Positions 33,858-45,262 of a stretch of DNA of 64,000 nt are shown piece after piece. How positions within the stretch are numbered: the stretch's first letter is position 1; every line of letters starts with the position of its first letter. The stretch is from Panopea generosa (lineage: Eukaryota; Mollusca; Bivalvia; Adapedonta; Hiatellidae): positions 3,205,482 to 3,269,481 of the forward strand of contig CM055901.1 of NCBI GenBank assembly GCA_029582155.1, in the 5' to 3' direction. The notes under the pieces are model-generated. The model was not told where the DNA came from and ran no database searches. It saw only the letters and a program-made list of their open reading frames with translations. A program made the translations under genes and the position numbers.

Positions 33858-35378
33858 TTAAACAGGACAAATGTGGTGTTTTAGTTGCTCTGCGTGAGAT
33901 CGCATCACCTCTCTTGGTATGTGGGTATAAAACTTAGGAAACTCATTACTGGGGTCGTTATTCTGCCAAGACAGATACTTAATATTTCTCCATCGCGCCA
34001 TTGCTCCAAAATGTCGCATATATCCCCAATATGTTGGGAATGTTTCAAAAACTCCTGCATGTGGCGGCAGAAACATAACGTGCGACATTCCCGCTCCGTG
34101 CATTCCTATCAACACGTCCGTGTTAGTGATCACGTTGACTTGTTCCTTCATACTCATACTTTCCAATATAATTGCACGTACATTGTGTCCTGGAAATACC
34201 TCTTTAACTACATTCATTATCTCCTCCTCATTTTCAAATTTTCTATGGACCAGTCCATTGAAAAGTTGTTCTCTTTCTGGGTGTGTCATATAATCACGTC
34301 GCCAAATTAGTGTCACGTTAATATTTGAACAATTGAGTGATGATTTTGTTTGTTCTACTCCGAACGAGTTTATGAAAAATCTGGAAAAATCACTTACGTA
34401 CGGAATTGTATTAGCAGAGTGTGATTGGACTGGACTATTATAGCCAACTACACTCCATATTAAGTCCTTAAACACTATTCCATCTTCTAAATCCGTGTAT
34501 TTCTGAACATTTCCAAACAAAGCATCCCAGGTAGCGTCCATGTGTCCAGGAGGCCGATCATCCATAAACAAAATGTTGGCTTGCTTTGGATCAAATTTGA
34601 ATAACAAAGACAGCACAAATATATTATACCACTCACAAAGTGTATGGTAAAGATTATGCGCTTCTATTCTCATAACAACTACAGTTAAACTGCTTTGGAG
34701 TTTGGTAATAGTTTTATTTTGCGATATACTGTTTAGGGGGTATTGTTTTAAGTCTTTTAACCAACCATCAAGTGGTGTTCCCCCACCGCCATTAAATAAA
34801 AAATTATAAACAGGCCGAGGTTCTTCACACGGTATTGAAAACACTCTATTCGTCTTATTTACACGTGCAAAACGAAGCCAAGCAAATTCATTACCAAACC
34901 CAGTAAAGTGATCATTACATCCGGTAACCTTGTTTACAAGCCAGATGGGCATTTCATTCACCACAAGTGGTGTCATTCTCTCAGTGCTCTCATTAAGTTG
35001 TTTAGCAGGCACAGCTGTATCGAGTTGTTTAATTGTATGTGAGGTCTCCGATATATCCAGTTTGGAATTTGCAGGTTGTTGTTCCGAAGCGTTTGCTAGA
35101 TCTTGCATTACGGCTTTCATAGAACCTTTTTCAGAAGAAATCGTGACGCCATGATGTTTGGCTCTTGGAGTGAACAAAGCATTGCGTTGTTTGGAAGTTG
35201 GCGAGATAGCTTGCCTGTTGACTTTCAAAGAATGTTGTTTCGAAAAATGTGTGCTGACTTGTTTTATTTTTGGGGTTAGTTCTTGTTGTAAAATGAAAAA
35301 TATTAAGACAATAATTGCTGCAAAAATGAAATAATATTTTCTTCTAATGCAACGTTTCAATGGATCGATTATCTTCAT
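33858..35378 (-). CDS. Glycosyltransferase family 61 (DUF563) protein, copy 2
   Basis: This encodes a 506-aa predicted type II membrane glycosyltransferase, paralogous to the gene at 15416-16642. A basic N-terminus (KRCIRRKYY) precedes a membrane anchor at about residues 15-31 (YYFIFAAIIVLIFFIL). A Ser/Thr/Gln-rich stem of about 120 residues follows, much longer than in copy 1. The catalytic region then has NLYHTLCEWYN, LFMDDRPPGHMDATWDALFG, WRRDYMTHPER and the GT61 motif IGMHGAGMSHVMFLP (HGAG at 427-430), ending ...HHICPV. The CDS is in one exon. A strong acceptor (TTTTCTTTTTATTAACAG on -) ends at 35444, leaving a 5'UTR of about 65 bases. The enzyme presumably transfers a sugar to secreted glycoproteins or glycans, but specificity cannot be inferred. 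The two copies are on the same strand about 17 kb apart. Confidence 0.93.
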   Translation of the reverse strand: MKIIDPLKRCIRRKYYFIFAAIIVLIFFILQQELTPKIKQVSTHFSKQHSLKVNRQAISPTSKQRNALFTPRAKHHGVTISSEKGSMKAVMQDLANASEQQPANSKLDISETSHTIKQLDTAVPAKQLNESTERMTPLVVNEMPIWLVNKVTGCNDHFTGFGNEFAWLRFARVNKTNRVFSIPCEEPRPVYNFLFNGGGGTPLDGWLKDLKQYPLNSISQNKTITKLQSSLTVVVMRIEAHNLYHTLCEWYNIFVLSLLFKFDPKQANILFMDDRPPGHMDATWDALFGNVQKYTDLEDGIVFKDLIWSVVGYNSPVQSHSANTIPYVSDFSRFFINSFGVEQTKSSLNCSNINVTLIWRRDYMTHPEREQLFNGLVHRKFENEEEIMNVVKEVFPGHNVRAIILESMSMKEQVNVITNTDVLIGMHGAGMSHVMFLPPHAGVFETFPTYWGYMRHFGAMARWRNIKYLSWQNNDPSNEFPKFYTHIPREVMRSHAEQLKHHICPV

Positions 35379-35442
35379 TTTGATGCAGTGACTGCGGCGA
35401 TTTTTGGCTTGATCTGTTCAGCGTTGGTGTGGAGCTGCTGTA

Positions 35443-35462
35443 TCTGTTAATAAAAAGAAAAC
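35443..35462 (-). promoter_or_regulatory. Probable 5'UTR splice acceptor of GT61 copy 2
   Basis: On the - strand a long pyrimidine tract followed by TTAACAG ends at 35444, so the coding exon would start at 35443. It is the strongest acceptor-like site near either GT61 gene. No donor was located upstream. Confidence 0.65.
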
Positions 35463-35714
35463 AAACAAAAATGAGCAAGTTACAGAGAGAAAGGGTAGAC
35501 AATAAATATAGATTTATATACAAGAACAATAGAAGTTTTTTTATATTTCTTCGATTGTATTATTTTATATGATTAGACTATTGTCTGATATACGAATCCT
35601 TTGAAGCTCAAAACTGTTCAGGAAAGTTGTAAACTCGGGTTTATTGATTCTGTTAATAGGCTTAATGAAATCCTGGCATCGGTTAAAACAGAATTCTTTC
35701 TTATAAAAATGTTT

Positions 35715-36290
35715 CATGAGCTCCATGGGTCACTTCGATTTATTGATATTTCGTCAACACGAGACTGTGAACTTAAATTTTAATCTACAATCTAATAAAC
35801 AAATGCATTGGAAACATTTTAGAAAATGTCATTCAAATTCAGACAGAAATAAACACGTAAAACCTTTTTGAAATGCACCACCCGCAAAGACAAACTTCAC
35901 AATTATATCAGTGTGTTCGCCATTTGTCACACTGACATGTAACCCAAATGAGTATGTATGGACTTCGTGTTTTTTTAAAAACAAGACAATTTTCACAACC
36001 ACATATTTTGATGCATTCGTTCAGAACGTTGGCAATGTCCTAATATACTTGCAGAGATATATTGTTTCAATATGGTCGAATAACTGCAAATGGCGTCCAT
36101 ACATGATACTGATATAATTGTGAAAATTGATTTAGCGGGTGGTGCATTTCAAAAGGTCGATACATGCTTATTGTTTTACGAATTAAAATGAAATTTTCGG
36201 AAAATATTCACATTAGATAGTAGATTAAAATATGAAATTTACAAGTTCGTGTTGACGAAATATTGATAATGATACATCCAGGCGACTGAT
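35715..36290 (+). mobile_element. Long-armed foldback element upstream of GT61 copy 2
   Basis: The outer arms match as TTTCGTCAACACGA (35749) and TCGTGTTGACGAAA (36247). The inner arms match as GAAATGCACCACCCGC (35871) and GCGGGTGGTGCATTTC (36135), with TCACAATTATATCAGT just inside. Arms extend about 170 bp each. No open frame of note lies in the loop. Confidence 0.7.
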
Positions 36291-36960
36291 TATGAAAGTT
36301 GAATAGTGTATGCCTTGAAATGCAATCACGATAAATGACTATATGGAAATATTTACTTTAAAGAAATAATATATTAATTACTACCCAGAGTACAAGAATG
36401 TACACACACGTAAGTATAATAAGTAAATAGTAGTAATGCCATTAAACATATATGAGTTTTTTTTGTAAGATATTAAAGAAGACGTGACGTTTGAATGCCA
36501 TCTAACCTCCACGATAATATTTATTATGATAAACGAGCGCAATGACGTAAATTCGATTTTCTTTTACAGTATAGACTAATTCATTAAAGAAGAGTTGCAT
36601 AAAAAATCAAAGATTATAATAATCGCCCTAGAGTAAGTCTTGTGTTTAATCTATACTAGGTGATGTTTTCAAGATGTCAGCTAGTCGAGTGCATGATCAA
36701 ACCATCAACCTACGACGTGACCTATCAACTCTCTATCCAACCACTTCCATCCAGGTTTTACTTGTACGACTGCTTACTGGTACGGTGAAAGGTTAATATA
36801 GCTGATAATTCAACGGATCCATCCTAATCTCTCTTAACAGTATACATATTAATTAAAACAACCACAGTAATACAAAATATAGCTACTGGTAAGACAATTT
36901 ATAAAAGTTTAAACTTCATTCTGTATTCCTATTAACGTGTATTTATTTATTATAACTTGT

Positions 36961-37128
36961 CTCTCAACGCTGATTCAAGTGGGAAATGTATCAGTTACAT
37001 GCGGAGATGGAGTGTGCTCCAGTACTGGTTAACCTTCCAGGATCGCAGGAAAGAGTGGTTAGATTAACTGATCGTCTGTTAACCCTCGATGGCATAAATA
37101 TTACACTTAACATTCATCCAATTAATTA
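36961..37128 (+). mobile_element. tRNA-derived SINE family A, 5'-truncated
   Basis: It contains CTGATTCAAGTGGGAAA, GCGGAGATGGAGTGTGCTC, GTACTGGTTAACCTTCCAGG and GGCATAAATATTACACTTAA. The tRNA-like head is absent. Confidence 0.75.
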
Positions 37129-37732
37129 AATTCATTTATAACTTGCGACAGGACAGTGGTTATACTCAAACCATGCGTCTGACGTCTTCATGTGTTAGCA
37201 AAACATTTTGTATGGCCTATATTTGTATGTGTATTGAAATGTCATGAATATATGTTTACAGCAGACAGCCTGTTGAGCGATATTAGATAACGAAGTGGTT
37301 TTAGGGCGCGAACAGGAACTATCCAATTTCACTTACTACTAATATGCAAAACTATAAAAGAAATGAGATAAATATTAAACTAAACTCGCTTATTGGTTGC
37401 CGATTCATGTAACGTATTAAGTAGATTCTACTTTCAATGTTAAACATGTACACAAGTTCAAGGTTATAAACGTTATTTTACCGTGTTTTGTATTGATACA
37501 GTTAATAGAAATAACTATATTAATACTTCTAAATTAGACGTATGAAATAGTCGTCAAATATTAACATATTGAATTATTTTTATTCGAAATATATTTTCAC
37601 AAAATCATCTTATTAATTAACATATGACTTAGTTTATAATTTTTTTTTTTAATTTCATATTGCCACCGAAATAGTATACCACGTTAAGATTTTTTAATTA
37701 AACGAGTTAAAGGTTAGATTGAAATCATTTAA

Positions 37733-37954
37733 CCCTTTACTCCATAGATACGCGTTTTCCTGCACCAATCACAGAAGGCCTTTGAAAACAGTGCAGGAAG
37801 AGTTCAGATTGCTCGTAACGAGCAATCTGAACACTTCATGCACTGTTTTCCACTCTGTCAGTTAATTTAAACATAATTCACCTATTGCTGATATGTGGTG
37901 AATTAATGCTTTCAATATTAGAGGTGCTCAAAGGCGTTTATATGAAGTAAAGGG
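37733..37954 (-). mobile_element. piggyBac-like MITE, TTAA-flanked, copy 2
   Basis: This 222-bp element between TTAA sites (37729-37732 and 37955-37958) is the same family as 24020-24240 in the opposite orientation. It has the same CCCTTTACT ends and the same central palindrome. Confidence 0.85.
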
Positions 37955-38149
37955 TTAAAGCAAACACACTTTATTACGAATATTACACTTGGGAAAAAAC
38001 ATTATATTGACAATATCATAATACCCAGTAGTATAGACACTTTATATAAAACACTATAACACATTCTTAACGCTGCCCGGGGTATATCGATTAAACGTAG
38101 AATGGATCGGTGTCAGGAAAAATAACTCGGCGCATAATTACAGACCTAT

Positions 38150-38325
38150 CTCCCTTGCGAGAAATACATGAATATATTGTACTCGTATGTATTGTGGTGA
38201 AAACATATTGGACATGACGCCGTAGGCCAATATGGTTTTCACCACAATACTTACGAGTACAATATATTTTTATGTACAAAATACTGAAAAATGACCTTAT
38301 TATTTTATACCTCATTTTGAAAGAA
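38150..38325 (+). mobile_element. Palindromic MITE-like element, copy 1
   Basis: ATATTGTACTCGTATGTATTGTGG and CCACAATACTTACGAGTACAATAT form long arms around a GACATGACGCCGTAGG centre. The family is shared with 58600-58800 (TTGTACTTGTGATTGGTGTGG arms and a GACGCCGCAGG centre). Confidence 0.7.
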
Positions 38326-39537
38326 ATTCATCAAAAGAGTAAAGAAAAATAAACTGTGAGTTTAAGACAGCAGACGAAGGAAGTTGCAGACGATTATTCT
38401 GATTTTCTCGTCATGCCGAACATTTTGTCGGCTGTTTGTTTTTATCGTTGAAATTTTTATTAAATTTATTTCCTTTTTTAGTCGCTATTTTGAATTTTGA
38501 ATTGTACAATATAAAAGTTTTGGATCCAATATACTTCTACATATTGTACGATCACGTGGTAATATCTGGAGTAGGTGATTGGCTATAAAAAAATGTTACA
38601 CTTAACCCAAGCAAGATAACGAATAACCAAGGTTAAACACCAACTATAGGGGAAACATTCTTATCTATTATACAACTAAAGGACATGTTGAACATAGCAC
38701 GGTTGTTCCGCAGTTTACAGTCATGATGTAAACGTTAAGGTCAGAATAACAAGCCACATAATATACTAAACAGCAATATGATGAAAGTGGCAAACGACAA
38801 TGTTGAAGAATATTGTAAACCATGTTCCCCTGGAAGCAAACAAATAGCCCAAGAAAAGAAATATAGACAACGTTTTCTTACGATTATTTATAAGGAGTAA
38901 TTAAATTTGCAACACCCTTTTCTTGTCCTTAAATACATTAACAATAATCCAGTAGTATGCAACAGTATAACTAAAACAATGCATTAATAGCTGTGAAATT
39001 TTGAAAAAGGGTTCTCTGATTTGAATCATGTACTGATTATATAAAACCTACCACAGACCCATCTTGCTGCTTTTATATGACAGTTGGGACCCTAATTCTC
39101 CTTTCGGACTGAATGAGCTCAAGGATATATCCACATATTAAATATTTACATTTACTGAACGGAACAGCTAACCCGCCACGTTTGTATTCCCAATATTTTC
39201 GTCGATATAATGAGAAGCGTTAAACACATTTGTATATGGCATTAACAGACACTTATGCATTGATTTGTATTCAGTGGTCATTGGTATCCTGAATATTCTT
39301 CCAAGTCCTAATTTCAAAGAAATTGCTTTGATTTTTTTAGCAAATACATAAAGTCAGCTGCCATGTGGTGGTTAAGCTGTTCCGTTCAGTACACGTGTGG
39401 ATAAAAACCATCTGGAGATATTAATAGATAAGACGTAATACGAATAAATATTATCAACAGTATTACAGTATTAATAAAACGAGCTGTGTCACACACGCTA
39501 TGCTGTAATTGTTAATGTTGTGGTTGTGAAACGTAGT
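38326..39537. other. Gene-free stretch
   Basis: AT-rich DNA between the palindromic element and the GTGTA array. No feature recognised. Confidence 0.35.
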
Positions 39538-40205
39538 GTAGTGTAGTGTAGTGTAGTGTAGTGTGGTGTGGTGTGGTGTGGTGTGGTGTGGTGTAGTGTA
39601 GTGTAGTGTAGTGCAGTGCACTGCACTGCAGTGCAATGTAGAGTAGTGTGTAGTGTAGTGTAGTGTAGTGTAGTGTGGTATAGTGTGGTGTGGTGTAGTG
39701 TGGTGTAGTGAAGTTTGTTGTGTAGTGTGTAATACAATGTAGTGTAGTATGTAGTGTAGTGTAGTGCAGTGTGTAGTATATAATGTAGTGAAGTGTGTAG
39801 TATAGTGTAATGTGTAGTGTGTAATATAGTGTTGTGTAGTGTAATGTAGAGTAGTGTGTAGTGTAGTGTGGTATAGTGTGGTGTAGTGTAGTGTAGTGTA
39901 GTGAAATTTGTTGTGTAGTGTGTAATACAATGTAGTGTAGTATGTAGTGTAGTGTAGTGCAGTGTGTAGTATATAATGTAGTGAAGTGTGTAGTATAGTG
40001 TAATGTGTAGTGTGTAATATAGTGTTGTGTAGTGTAATGTAGAGTAGTGCGTAGTGCGGTGTAGTGTAGTGTTTTGCAGTACAGTGCAGTGTGTAGTGTA
40101 GTGTAGTGTGGTGTAGTGTATTGCAGTGCAGTGCAGTGCAGTGCAGTGCAGTGCAGTGTGTAGTGTAGTGTAGTGTAGTGTAGTATAGAGTAATGTGTAG
40201 TGTTG
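39538..40205 (+). repeat. GTGTA-type microsatellite with 193-bp duplication
   Basis: The pentanucleotide GTGTA and variants (GTGTG, GTGCA) cover about 660 bp. A block with AAGTTTGTTGTGTAGTGTG at 39711 is repeated at 39904, a 193-bp offset. Reverse open frames (LHYTTLHYTT...) are artefacts. Confidence 0.93.
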
Positions 40206-40394
40206 TTCGGTCATACCTAGACGGTATCCACTTGAGAAGTATTCTGAGTGCTGCCACACTGGAGTTTCATACAATAATGGATTACAAGGGCTGCGTTTCA
40301 GTTTGCTTAGGTAAGTTAACATATTTTCCTAAACACTAGCTTAACTTTAAATAACACGCAGTGCGCATTTAGCCAGTAGTAAACGCGTGTGTTG

Positions 40395-40845
40395 TTTAAG
40401 GTGTAACCCCACCATTATTTTTTGCTCTTTATTCTATTGTAAATAATAACAATTTGAACGCTTGTCATTCGTGGAAAAACCTAATGAAATAAGAGAAACT
40501 TACATTTTACTGTTTGTCAACCTCTGCACTACTAAAATATGATGAGAAAAGTAGGGGCCATGTGTCATATAAGATATTTTTTTCTGCTTAGTGTGCACAC
40601 TGTTGACAAAGTGAAATCATGTATGCATACCCCAATTTCCAAGTTTTTCTTTTTCGAAATTCACATTTCAAACATGACAATGCTTTCAAAATGTTCAAAA
40701 TACATCAATAATGCCATTTAAATAAAAAGAAATGAGCATTAAAATAAGGAAAATGCATTTTTAAAGAAGAAGAAACAAGGATTAATTATAACCGCCATTA
40801 TGCGACAACCCCACGGAAACATTTCCTTTGTCCAATGGCGGAACT
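40395..40845 (-). repeat. ~450-bp dispersed repeat R1, copy 1
   Basis: This is the reverse complement of the copies at 53283 and 55333: AACCTCTGCACTACTAAAAT, GATGAGAAAAGTAGGGGCCA, ATACCCCAATTTCCAAG and AAATGCATTTTTAAAGAAG. GGGCTGCGTTTCAG (40289) and CTGAACGAAGCCC (about 40860) flank it as a possible terminal inverted repeat. Confidence 0.75.
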
Positions 40846-41389
40846 ATGCATTAGCGACGCTGAACGAAGCCCGGATGTTATAAGGAGTAGTACAAGTAAT
40901 TAAGTTTCAACTTTGTCGTGAAAAATAACATTAACATGTTCTTAAGAATCAAACTTACTTACTAATGAAAATATTCCGTTTGCCATTTACACCGCGATAC
41001 AGAGATATGGCAAACGTTATAATATCCAGTTTAATGAACAAGCCAGTATAAAATACATTCTTGAGCCAAATGTTACTTTCCAACCTATTGATACTAAACT
41101 GAAAACTGTTATAATTGTAAATCAGTAAACCTATGCAATACTATTGTTTCAAACTTATATATTTTACACCAATTGTCAAACAAGTTCTTTGATAAATCAA
41201 TCACTCATAAGTATGTATGGGTAGAACCCAATATCTTAAACAGAATTTATTTCTTTAAAACTCTTTACTTACATAAACAGTCCTATAAATCAATTTAGTT
41301 TGCTTTCTACAAGGTACGAGTATGTAATCATATTTTCACTTTATACCTGCCATTTCAAAAATATCATGTTTCAGTGAGACAACTTTGTT

Positions 41390-42865
41390 TGCAGGAGTAA
41401 ATTGCCCCCTATGTTTAAATGTTACAAATATTTAACCCCTTTGTTTAAAGGTTATAAGTATATTACTCCCACTGTTTAAAGGTAATAAGTATATTACCCC
41501 CAATGTTAAAGGTTATAAGTATATTACTCCCACTGTTTAAAGGTAATAAGTATATTAACCACTATGTTTAAAGGTAATAGGTATATTAACCCCATTGTTA
41601 AAGGTTATAAGTATATTACCCCATATGTTTAAAGGTAGTAGGTATATTAACACCTATGTTTAAAGGTTATAAGTATATTACCCCCTATGTTTAAAGGTAA
41701 TAAGTATATCACCCCCTATGTTTAAAGGTAATAAGTATATTACTCCCTATGTTTAAAGGTTATAAGTATATTCTCCCCTATGTTTAAAGGTTATAAGTAT
41801 ATTAACACCTATGTTTAAAGGTAATAAGTAAATTACTCCCTATGTTTAAAGGTTATAAGTATATTACCCCCTATGTTTAAACTTAATAAGTATATTAACA
41901 CCTATGTTTAAAGGTAATAAGTATATAAGCTCCATTGTTAAAGGTTATAAGTATATTACCCCCTATGTTTAAAGGTAATAAGTATATTAACACCTATGTT
42001 TAAAGGTAATAAGTATATTAGCTCCATTGTTAAAGGTTATAAGTTTATTACCCCATATGTTTAAAGGTAATAGGTATATTAACCCCTATGTTTAAGGTAA
42101 TAAGTATATTAACCCCTATGTTTAAAGGTAATAAGTATATTAGCTCCATTGTTAAAGGTTATAAGTATATTACCCCCTATGTTTAAAGGTAATAAGTATA
42201 TAAACCCCTATGTTTAAGGTAATAAGTATATTACCCTCTATGTTTAAAGATAATAAATATATAACCTCCATTGTTTAAGGTTATAAGTATATTACCCCCC
42301 CCCCCCATTGTTAAAGGTAATAAGTATATAACCCTCATTGTTAAAGGTAATAAGTATATTGCCCCTTATGTTTAAAGACAATAAGTATATTACCCCTTAT
42401 GTTAAAGGTAATAAGTATATTACCCCCTATGTTTAAGGTTATAAGCATATTATCTCCATTGTTAAAGGTAATAAGTATATTACCCCCATTGTTAAAGGTA
42501 ATAAGTATATTAACCCCTATGTTAAAAGGCAATAAGTATATTGCCCCCTATGTTTAAAGGTAATAAGTATATTGCCCCCTATGTTTAAGGTTATAAGCAT
42601 ATTATCCCCATGGTAAAAGGTAATAAGTAGATTACCCCCATTGTTAAAGGTAATACGTATATTACCCCCTATGTTTAAAGGCAATAAGTATATTGCCCCC
42701 TATGTTTAAAGGTAATAAGTATATTGCCCCCTTTGTTTCAAGGTAATAAGTATATTACCCCCTATGTTTAAGGTTATAAGCATATTATCTCCATTTTTAA
42801 AGGTAACAAATATATTACCCCCTATGTTTAAAGGCAATAGGTATATTACCCCCATTTTTTTAAGA
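41390..42865 (+). repeat. ~30-bp minisatellite, about 48 copies
   Basis: The tandem unit of 30-31 bp contains TATGTTTAAAGGTAATAAGT followed by ATATTACCCCC. Unit length varies by one or two bases, and a run of C interrupts it near 42296-42306. Confidence 0.93.
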
Positions 42866-44266
42866 TAAAAAGTGTACACTTACATTCTAAGTTAAAACAT
42901 GTTATATCCATTATACAGTTATGGATGTAGAAATGTGCTTACAGCTTTGTTACGTTATCGCCAATATATTTAACAATTGGCTATGTGACAATACAAGATA
43001 AGCTGTTCATTTCCGTTGTGAACTTTATGAAAATGTTTGGTTTCAACTTATTTTATTGATATGTTAAAATATTACTACAGCTTACATTTTATATATATAG
43101 TTTCCATGCATCTAAAGGATTAGATCAATAATAATCCTATAAAGTTTCAATCACAGAAATAATGGTTTCCCATACTGTCATGTATAAAAAATGTAAATGT
43201 TTACATTTCGTTCCACACCATACATGTGTATTTATAATTTGTATTACACATAAACAGAATAAAAATAATATTTAGACATACATTAAGAATTAAAACACTA
43301 GGCTAGTTTAATGTCCATGAAGACTTAAGCCTTAACGGACACTAATCTAATGTTTTTCATCACCAGATGAAAGTTCAGCACGATAAACACCAGAAGTGCA
43401 CTATCGTTTCTATTTTAGATAAATCTATTACGTAATTTCTCATTTTGATAGCAAAACAGTTAAATGTAATCATTGAAACAGTGACATTGCTGACATATTG
43501 AACGAGTACGCGTATTATCATGACAATCGCTCCGCGGAGCACGTGACAACGTGAAAGCGTGACGTTGCACCAGCAACAGAAAATCGTGACAGCAATGAAA
43601 TATAAACTGGTCCTTTTCTATGGAAGGGTATCACCGCCATAACTCTAAGTTTGCAATTTGTCGTTTGCTCTTTGTGCAATGGGTGTACATGTTTCTTTCC
43701 TCTTAGTTCTTTGATGGAAATGAAATATTTCAACTTTGTAACTTTGCTATTTGTCTATCCTACTATATCCTATCATTGTAAAAGTTACATACTTCCTGTA
43801 AAATATAACGTGTTCAGCATAATCACGTGTTTCAAAAGGATTCGAATTACAAATGTTAAACTACGCAGTAAGCATGTTGTACAACGCACTAAGGCATAAT
43901 GTAACAATGCGAAATACACAGTTTGCATTGTCAATTATGACGACAGGTGCCGCTAGAGGCATATGAAAGAATCGGCGTTGCTTTGTTTTCATCGTTGGTG
44001 ATATGGAACATATGGTCAGCTACCACCATTGAGAGGAGCTCTCTGATCGGCTGAAAAAAGTATAGGGGTGTTCAGGGTGTATATTTTTATAGTAAGCTTA
44101 ATTTTATTTGGATGAAAATGTAAAGTTGGCAAATGATCACACTAAAATATAAGTTTACTATGTTTGTGTCAATAAAAAATCAAAATGATGTTTCTGTGAC
44201 TGACTTAATTCATTTTAGCAAGGAAACTGTGCGGAAAGTAAAATTGGTGAACTTTACTTTGTTATG
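42866..44266. other. Gene-free stretch
   Basis: No recognised gene. The short overlapping frames at 43518-43899 lack motifs and splice support. Confidence 0.35.
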
Positions 44267-44298
44267 CTCCCCCCCCCCCCCCCCCACCCCCTCCCCCC
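44267..44298 (+). repeat. Poly-C / C-rich tract
   Basis: An uninterrupted C run of about 17 bases is followed by CACCCCCTCCCCCC, at the edge of the 168-bp satellite element. Confidence 0.9.
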
Positions 44299-44329
44299 AA
44301 ATTTGTTTAAAAAAAATTGGGGGTGGCAT

Positions 44330-45035
44330 ATAGTAATCGCAGCGTCCTTCCGTCCGGTATTTCGTGTTCGGCCGGTATCTTTGTCATGCAAAGATGGATT
44401 TTGTTGATACTAACTACAAATGATCAACATAACATGACCACGTGTCGCAAGTAAGACCCACACCCGTACCTCAAAGATCAAGGTCACAGTTTGAGTTTGT
44501 TTGAATACACTTTGAGTCTGTGTGAGATTTCGTATCCGGCCTGTAACTTTGTCATACATAGATGGATTTTAATGATACTTGCTACAAATGATTAACATAA
44601 CATGACGACGTGTCGCGAGTAAAACCCACATCCGTAACTCGAAGGTCAAGGTCACAATTTGATTTTGTTTGACAACACTTCGAGTTTGTGTGAGATTTCG
44701 TGTCAGGCCTGTAACTTTGTCATGCATAGATGGATTTTATAAATACTTGCAACAAATGATCATCATAACATGACAACGTGTTGCGAGTAAGACCCACACC
44801 CTTATCTCAAAGGTCAAGGTCACAATTTGAGTTTGTTTGACAACACTTCGAGTTTGTGTGAGATTTCGTGTCTGGCCTGTAACTTTGTCATGCATAGATG
44901 GATTTTAATGATACTTGCTGCAAATGATCAACATAACATGACGACGTGTCGCAAGTAGGACCCACATCCGTACCTCAAAGGTCAAGGTCACAATTTGAGT
45001 TTGTTTGACAACACTTCGAGTTTGTGTGAGATTTC
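44330..45035 (+). repeat. 168-bp satellite, about four units
   Basis: The exact 168-bp period is set by AGGTCACA at 44481, 44649, 44817 and 44985. Each unit has TAACTTTGTCATGCATAGAT, AACATAACATGACGACGTG, GACCCACACCCGTA and AAGGTCAAGGTCACA. It begins GGTGGCATATAGTAATCGCA after a poly-C tract. The same sequence occurs at 63360-63700. Confidence 0.92.
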
Positions 45036-45147
45036 GTTTTTTCCACTGAACAATGACATGTTTTTGATCTATACAGTTTTTATACCGCCTACAATAGTTA
45101 TGTATACTGAAATAATAAAGAAACGCCCGGTGAATTTACAGACAGTC

Positions 45148-45262
45148 GGACGGACGGACGGACGGACGGACAGAACGGACCGAACAGGCAGACAGCCAAT
45201 CAGGCAGGCAGGCAGGCAGGCAGACAGACACAACACATACATACACACATACATTGTTTCTT
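45148..45262 (+). repeat. Compound tetranucleotide microsatellite
   Basis: GGAC, GCAG/GGCA, ACAG and ACAT repeats follow one another. The 111-codon frame crossing it is not coding. Confidence 0.9.

Noticed and set aside
33885-34310. 141-codon + frame opposite GT61 copy 2
   Set aside because: It is a shadow of the real gene on the other strand, without motifs.
39463-40322. Reverse frames of 264 and 274 codons rich in LHYTT
   Set aside because: They are translations of the GTGTA microsatellite in two frames at once.
42341-42532. Reverse frame ILITFNNGGN repeat
   Set aside because: It is a translation of the ~30-bp minisatellite.
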